A DNA stretch of 8,209 bases from Phycisphaerae bacterium. Its GTDB lineage: Bacteria; Planctomycetota; Phycisphaerae; UBA1845; UTPLA1. Positions 5,745 through 8,209 of this stretch are shown here, piece by piece. The notes under the pieces are model-generated. The model saw only the letters and a list, made by a program, of their open reading frames with translations, had not been told where the DNA came from and made no database searches. Position numbers and translations under genes: made by a program. The first letter of the stretch is position 1, and the number at the start of each line of letters is the position of its first letter. Where the stretch lies: contig JAFGQA010000164.1 of the NCBI GenBank assembly GCA_016935885.1, positions 1-8,209 of the forward strand. The letters run 5' to 3'.

Positions 5745-6608
5745 ACCCGGATCGAACAGCGGCTCGGGCAAACAGTCCATGCGACCCCAGGTGCCGCGGA
5801 CGTCACACCCCTGAAACTGCGGATAATCCGGCCAGTCCATGTGCTCATAATACGTCCCGTCGCCGAAGTCCACGAACGAGACGTGGCCATCGGCGTAGGC
5901 AACGTCGAAGTACCCGAGTCTGTCGTGATAACTGATCAACTCGCCGGAGTCCAAGAAGCCCCAGGTGTCGTTCGTCCACAGCGTTTGGTAAACCCGGGCT
6001 TCCATAAACGCAAGCGTCAGTCCGGGCTGGGGAATGCGGGTCGAGGGCCAGCCGTAGATGCCCAGTTGCTGGCCGCCCGTGAAGTACAGGTTGTTCATCC
6101 GAAACGACGTGCCGTTACCCTCGAAGTAGGAATTCTCCGTCTCCCGGGGATCGGTGCCGAAGCCCGGCCACTCCTGCCAGCCGCGGTCGTTGCCCGGGCA
6201 CCGGTACACCTGGAAATGGGAGATATCTCCGGGTGCGGTGTTCGCCACCACGCCGTTCTCGCCATAGATGATGTGGTTGAACGGCCGCGTCCGCGGGTCG
6301 AACTCGTCGTCCCAACCCATGAAGTCCAGGGTTCCGGGGCCGCCGCCATACTCCGCATAGCCCTCGCCCGAGAAGATATACGCCTTTGGGTGAACCGGCC
6401 CGATGATCGTCTGGGGGTCGTCCACGGCATATATCATCGCGACTCCCATGATCTCACGCAGGTTGTTCAGGCATTGTGCCTTCGCCCCCTCGCCTCGCGT
6501 CGGCGACAATGCCGGCAACATGACGGCCATCAGCATCGTGATGATGGCCAAGACCACGAGAAGCTCCAATAGCGTGACGCCACGCACCTTTCGCTTGGTC
6601 GTCTGCAT
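5742..6608 (-). CDS. Prepilin-like protein B (pseudopilin of distinct sequence)
   Basis: A 288-residue exported pseudopilin-like protein. The leader MQTTKRKVRG is cut after G10; V11 is +1 and E15 is the +5 glutamate, followed by the hydrophobic helix 11-33. The +1 residue is Val where most prepilins have Phe. Beyond the helix it is not closely alignable with its two neighbours, but it keeps the same layout: an N-terminal conserved NLREIMGVAMIYAVDD helix, a YRCPGND cysteine site (C137), and a C-terminal H228-x11-D240-G241-H. The middle is rich in Gly, Trp and aromatic residues, as in many planctomycete secreted pseudopilins. The start has AAGGAG (6617-6622) eight bases upstream. It sits between the two duplicated prepilin genes with a 92-base gap before it, so co-transcription with gene A is likely. 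The TAG stop lies within a dispersed repeat (5699-5744); the native C terminus may have been altered by its arrival. Confidence 0.9.
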   Translation of the reverse strand: MQTTKRKVRGVTLLELLVVLAIITMLMAVMLPALSPTRGEGAKAQCLNNLREIMGVAMIYAVDDPQTIIGPVHPKAYIFSGEGYAEYGGGPGTLDFMGWDDEFDPRTRPFNHIIYGENGVVANTAPGDISHFQVYRCPGNDRGWQEWPGFGTDPRETENSYFEGNGTSFRMNNLYFTGGQQLGIYGWPSTRIPQPGLTLAFMEARVYQTLWTNDTWGFLDSGELISYHDRLGYFDVAYADGHVSFVDFGDGTYYEHMDWPDYPQFQGCDVRGTWGRMDCLPEPLFDPG

Positions 6609-6700
6609 GGGAAAAGCTCCTTCCTAATCTGAACGCGGGATCCGCAGCCAGACGGATGCGCCAGACCCTGTCAAGCTATCCGCGCTTCATGCCGTCGCCC

Positions 6701-7573
6701 TCACGGAACCAAGCAGGCATCCGACTTCCCACCGAGATTGCACGTGCCGACCGACCCGCTGAACAGCGGCGCGTTGCTGCCGTAGTCAACAATCGCCGTC
6801 GCAGCGCTAGAGTGCACGGTGTAGCAGTGATCACGGCCGCGCGAGATCTTCAGCGAACTTGCGACCCTGCCGGACAAGCCGACATCCGGGCCCCTCTCAA
6901 AGACCACGTGGCCGGCGGCAAAGAGGATGTTCTGCCCTTCGCGATTGGGGTGGTTCGCGCTGTTGCCGCGATATTGGCCCATCCGGTCGATCGCAAACAT
7001 GGCGCCGTCAACACCACCCTTCAGGTAGGGATTTCCGTCGGCCAAGACAGGGAAGATCGGCTCGGAGCCGATGCCGAGGATCGCCCGGTTCGGATCATGC
7101 TGGTACTGATACCCGTAGCTCAGGTGGCTGCCCCTCGCTGGGAAACTGGTGCCGCCCGCGAGGAAGTCGTAGTACGCCATGGTGTCCTGAGCGGGATCCT
7201 CAATGTCCGTCGTGCTGGGACAGATGAACTGCTTGGGGACCGTGTGGCTGCGCCGGAGGAGGACCCAGAGATCGGTCGTCGGCGACGGGATGCCGGTCGT
7301 CGAAGGCGCCGTCGTGCGATCCTGTTCGTAAAACAGGTGCATGTTGTTGCTCGTTGCCTCGTACGTCTGGGCGAGGGCGGGGAACACGTACGGCGCGTCC
7401 TGCGCGTACAAGTACATGGCCTGCGATATGCCGTGCAGGTTTGAACCGCAGACCGTGCGCTTGGCCCGCTCGTGCGACGCCGACAGGCTCGGCAGCAGGA
7501 TAGCCATCAAGGCCGCGATAATCGCCACCACGACCAACAACTCAAGCAGGGTGAATGCGCTGCGACTTCTCAT
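6701..7573 (-). CDS. Prepilin-like protein A (DUF1559-type pseudopilin)
   Basis: A 290-residue pseudopilin-like protein that aligns from end to end without gaps to the 4652-5524 product; I count about 58 differences by hand. The leader MRSRSA is cut before F7, E11 is +5, and residues 8-40 are identical in the two. The blocks SYGYQYQHDPNRA, YRGNSANHPNREGQN, FERGPDVGLSGRV and LKISRGRDHCYTVH are also shared. Its main difference is at the H-x11-DG motif: D220 is replaced by Ala, giving FAAGH, so the motif is broken here but intact in the sister. It carries an extra cysteine (C278). Differences concentrate at 131-150 and 255-276, plausible surface positions. The start has AAGGAG (7582-7587) eight bases upstream, and the ribosome-site block AGGAGACATACCCATG is the same as in the sister. 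It is the first of the six minus-strand genes. An in-frame extension to 7705 lacks any ribosome site and is not used. Confidence 0.92.
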   Translation of the reverse strand: MRSRSAFTLLELLVVVAIIAALMAILLPSLSASHERAKRTVCGSNLHGISQAMYLYAQDAPYVFPALAQTYEATSNNMHLFYEQDRTTAPSTTGIPSPTTDLWVLLRRSHTVPKQFICPSTTDIEDPAQDTMAYYDFLAGGTSFPARGSHLSYGYQYQHDPNRAILGIGSEPIFPVLADGNPYLKGGVDGAMFAIDRMGQYRGNSANHPNREGQNILFAAGHVVFERGPDVGLSGRVASSLKISRGRDHCYTVHSSAATAIVDYGSNAPLFSGSVGTCNLGGKSDACLVP

Positions 7574-7631
7574 GGGTATGTCTCCTTTTGGTTCTCCGAG
7601 TCCGGTATGGTGGGCGTGGAGAGGGCCCGAA

Positions 7632-7644
7632 GAACGACTTACAC
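7632..7644 (-). promoter_or_regulatory. Conserved 13-base motif upstream of prepilin A
   Basis: Exact copy of GTGTAAGTCGTTC found at 5610-5622, here 58 bases before the ATG. It follows a run of six G on the minus strand. See the other copy for interpretation. Confidence 0.35.
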
Positions 7645-7756
7645 CCCCCACAAGAATGCTGGCGGCTCCCGCGCAACTCGTCACCCCGCGCTGGATTGCT
7701 GCCAAACCGCCTCGTTCTGGCCCGTCACCGACATTCGTCAGCGCACGCTCCGATAA

Positions 7757-7785
7757 ACTTTACGCACGCTTGACATCGTTGGCAA
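7757..7785 (-). promoter_or_regulatory. Candidate sigma-70-like promoter for the prepilin/ATPase cluster
   Basis: On the minus strand TTGCCA (five of six to the -35 consensus) and TAAAGT (four of six to the -10) are spaced by 17 bases. It is the best such pair that I see in the gap upstream of prepilin A. It would give a leader of about 175 bases that includes the 13-base motif at 7632-7644. Support is sequence resemblance only. Confidence 0.25.
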
Positions 7786-7824
7786 CCGGGTATTCACCCT
7801 ATTCTCAAAAGGAGACTGCCAACG

Positions 7825-8209
7825 TTGAAACCCGTGAGAGCCCCTTCAACGGGTCAGGTGGTGTTTGACCGTCGCCACGCCAACGCCACCACGCCGTCGG
7901 CCATCGTACGCCATGAATGCGTCAGCATGTGGACTTCCGAGCGTTACATTCGACATCTAAAGGACTTACGGCGATTCCGGAATCGCCGCTGGAACGAGGG
8001 GGCACACTCGCTCGGCGCGGCCTTCGGCCGCAACCAAGTGGTCTTCAAGGGCAGTGAAGAACTCGGGGGTCGGCAGTGCGATGGGGTCTGTGACAGTTTC
8101 GGCAGCATTCGATTCTGGGTGCCACGGGCGGCTTGTCCGCCCGTGCGGTCTCTCCGGTGGGCGCGTGGGGCATCCACACTGGCAGGCAAGCTGCCAGTGG
8201 CACCCGCCT
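7825..8209 (+). CDS. Possible partial gene running off the window (weak)
   Basis: A plus-strand frame is open from a stop at 7771 to the window end. A TTG at 7825 is preceded by AAAAGGAGA (AGGAG at 7810-7814, ten bases before). The predicted product is Arg- and Cys-rich (for example MWTSERYIRHLKDLRRF) and I do not recognise it. By hand count, third-position GC is about 69 % against about 53 % at the second position over the first 97 codons, which leans towards coding. Against it: the frame runs through two hairpin elements (8117-8145 and 8177-8205) that are intergenic elsewhere in this window, it contains a 20-base palindrome and a second hairpin (8017-8031), and a non-ATG start is needed. 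It could be a degraded gene fragment. If it is not a gene, the 636 bases from 7574 to 8209 hold only the sites listed separately. Confidence 0.25.
   Translation, partial: MKPVRAPSTGQVVFDRRHANATTPSAIVRHECVSMWTSERYIRHLKDLRRFRNRRWNEGAHSLGAAFGRNQVVFKGSEELGGRQCDGVCDSFGSIRFWVPRAACPPVRSLRWARGASTLAGKLPVAPA
7969..7988. repeat. 20-base perfect palindrome
   Basis: CGGCGATTCC / GGAATCGCCG pairs completely with no loop. A short hairpin GCGGCC / GGCCGC (loop TTC) lies nearby at 8017-8031. A loopless perfect palindrome suits a dimeric DNA-binding protein better than an RNA hairpin, but no regulator is known here. Confidence 0.55.
8117..8205. repeat. Second head-to-head pair of 29-base hairpin elements
   Basis: A minus-strand copy (8117-8145; stem CACGGGCGG / CCGCCCGTG, loop ACAAG) and a plus-strand copy (8177-8205; stem CACTGGCAG / CTGCCAGTG, loop GCAAG) are separated by 31 bases. 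Both tails read GGCACCC, so the ends form a perfect 9-bp inverted repeat, GGGTGCCAC (8117-8125) with GTGGCACCC (8197-8205). This is the same family and orientation as 5627-5686. Confidence 0.8.

Noticed and set aside
5525..5902. N-terminal extension of prepilin C to 5902, and of prepilin A to 7705
   Set aside because: The leader peptide with its cleavage site and +5 Glu starts at 5524 and 7573, each with a Shine-Dalgarno. The extensions run through repeats or leader DNA and would bury the leader.
4763..7444. Similar plus-strand frames at 4763-5428 and 6656-7444, and one at 5841-6572
   Set aside because: They lie opposite the prepilin-like genes. The first and last resemble each other only because the sense genes are paralogues, so the similarity is not independent evidence.
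7770..7798. TTGACA on the plus strand as a promoter for the 7825 frame
   Set aside because: A perfect -35, but at 16 to 18 bases spacing the only hexamers are TTCACC-like, which do not resemble a -10.
7824..7854. Possible pseudoknot (GTTGAA / TTCAAC interleaved with ACCCGT / ACGGGT)
   Set aside because: The two 3' arms share bases, so both stems cannot form fully; likely chance.
7944..8189. Minus-strand 81-codon frame
   Set aside because: Composition is random-like (Pro, Ser and Arg rich), it spans three palindromic repeats, and it has no ribosome site.

Overview
The window looks like a piece of a GC-rich Planctomycetota chromosome, probably from an uncultured lineage near Phycisphaerae. 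The grounds are three prepilin-like proteins with a planctomycete-style FTLLELL(V)VxAII leader and an H-x11-DG C-terminal motif (related to the H-x9-DG 'processing-associated' motif known from that phylum), a large secreted Ig-like protein, and many GC-rich hairpin repeats in the gaps between genes. The lineage is inferred from style and no marker gene is present.

All six confident genes lie on the minus strand, so transcription runs from high to low coordinates. In that order they are: prepilin-like protein A (7573 to 6701), a different prepilin-like protein B (6608 to 5742), prepilin-like protein C (5524 to 4652; about 80 % identical to A, same length, no gaps), a PilT/GspE-superfamily ATPase (4539 to 3421), a pentapeptide-repeat plus TIR-domain protein (3356 to 2379), and a secreted protein with two Ig-like (Big_5/SbsA-type) domains (2165 to 108). 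The gaps are 92, 217, 112, 64 and 213 bases. The first four genes form a plausible surface-filament or type IV pilus/type II secretion-like group: pseudopilin substrates plus a retraction-type ATPase. No prepilin peptidase, platform protein or secretin is in view, so the rest of the machine must be encoded elsewhere. The TIR gene seems to have its own promoter and is predicted to give a leaderless mRNA. It may be an independent NAD-cleaving or signalling/defence gene that merely sits beside the pilus genes.

The intergenic DNA is dominated by inverted repeats. The most informative is a 29-base hairpin element present four times, as two head-to-head pairs (5627-5686 and 8117-8205). Two stem columns change in compensating fashion so that pairing is kept in every copy. 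A second hairpin pair (13-66) consists of two inverted copies of one another. A third repeat (71-104 and 5699-5744) sits exactly at the 3' ends of two unrelated genes and supplies the stop codon of one. A 16-base tandem repeat and further hairpins fill 2218-2321. The right-hand end (7574-8209) has no confident gene. It holds a candidate minus-strand promoter, a 20-base perfect palindrome, and a weakly supported plus-strand reading frame that runs off the window.
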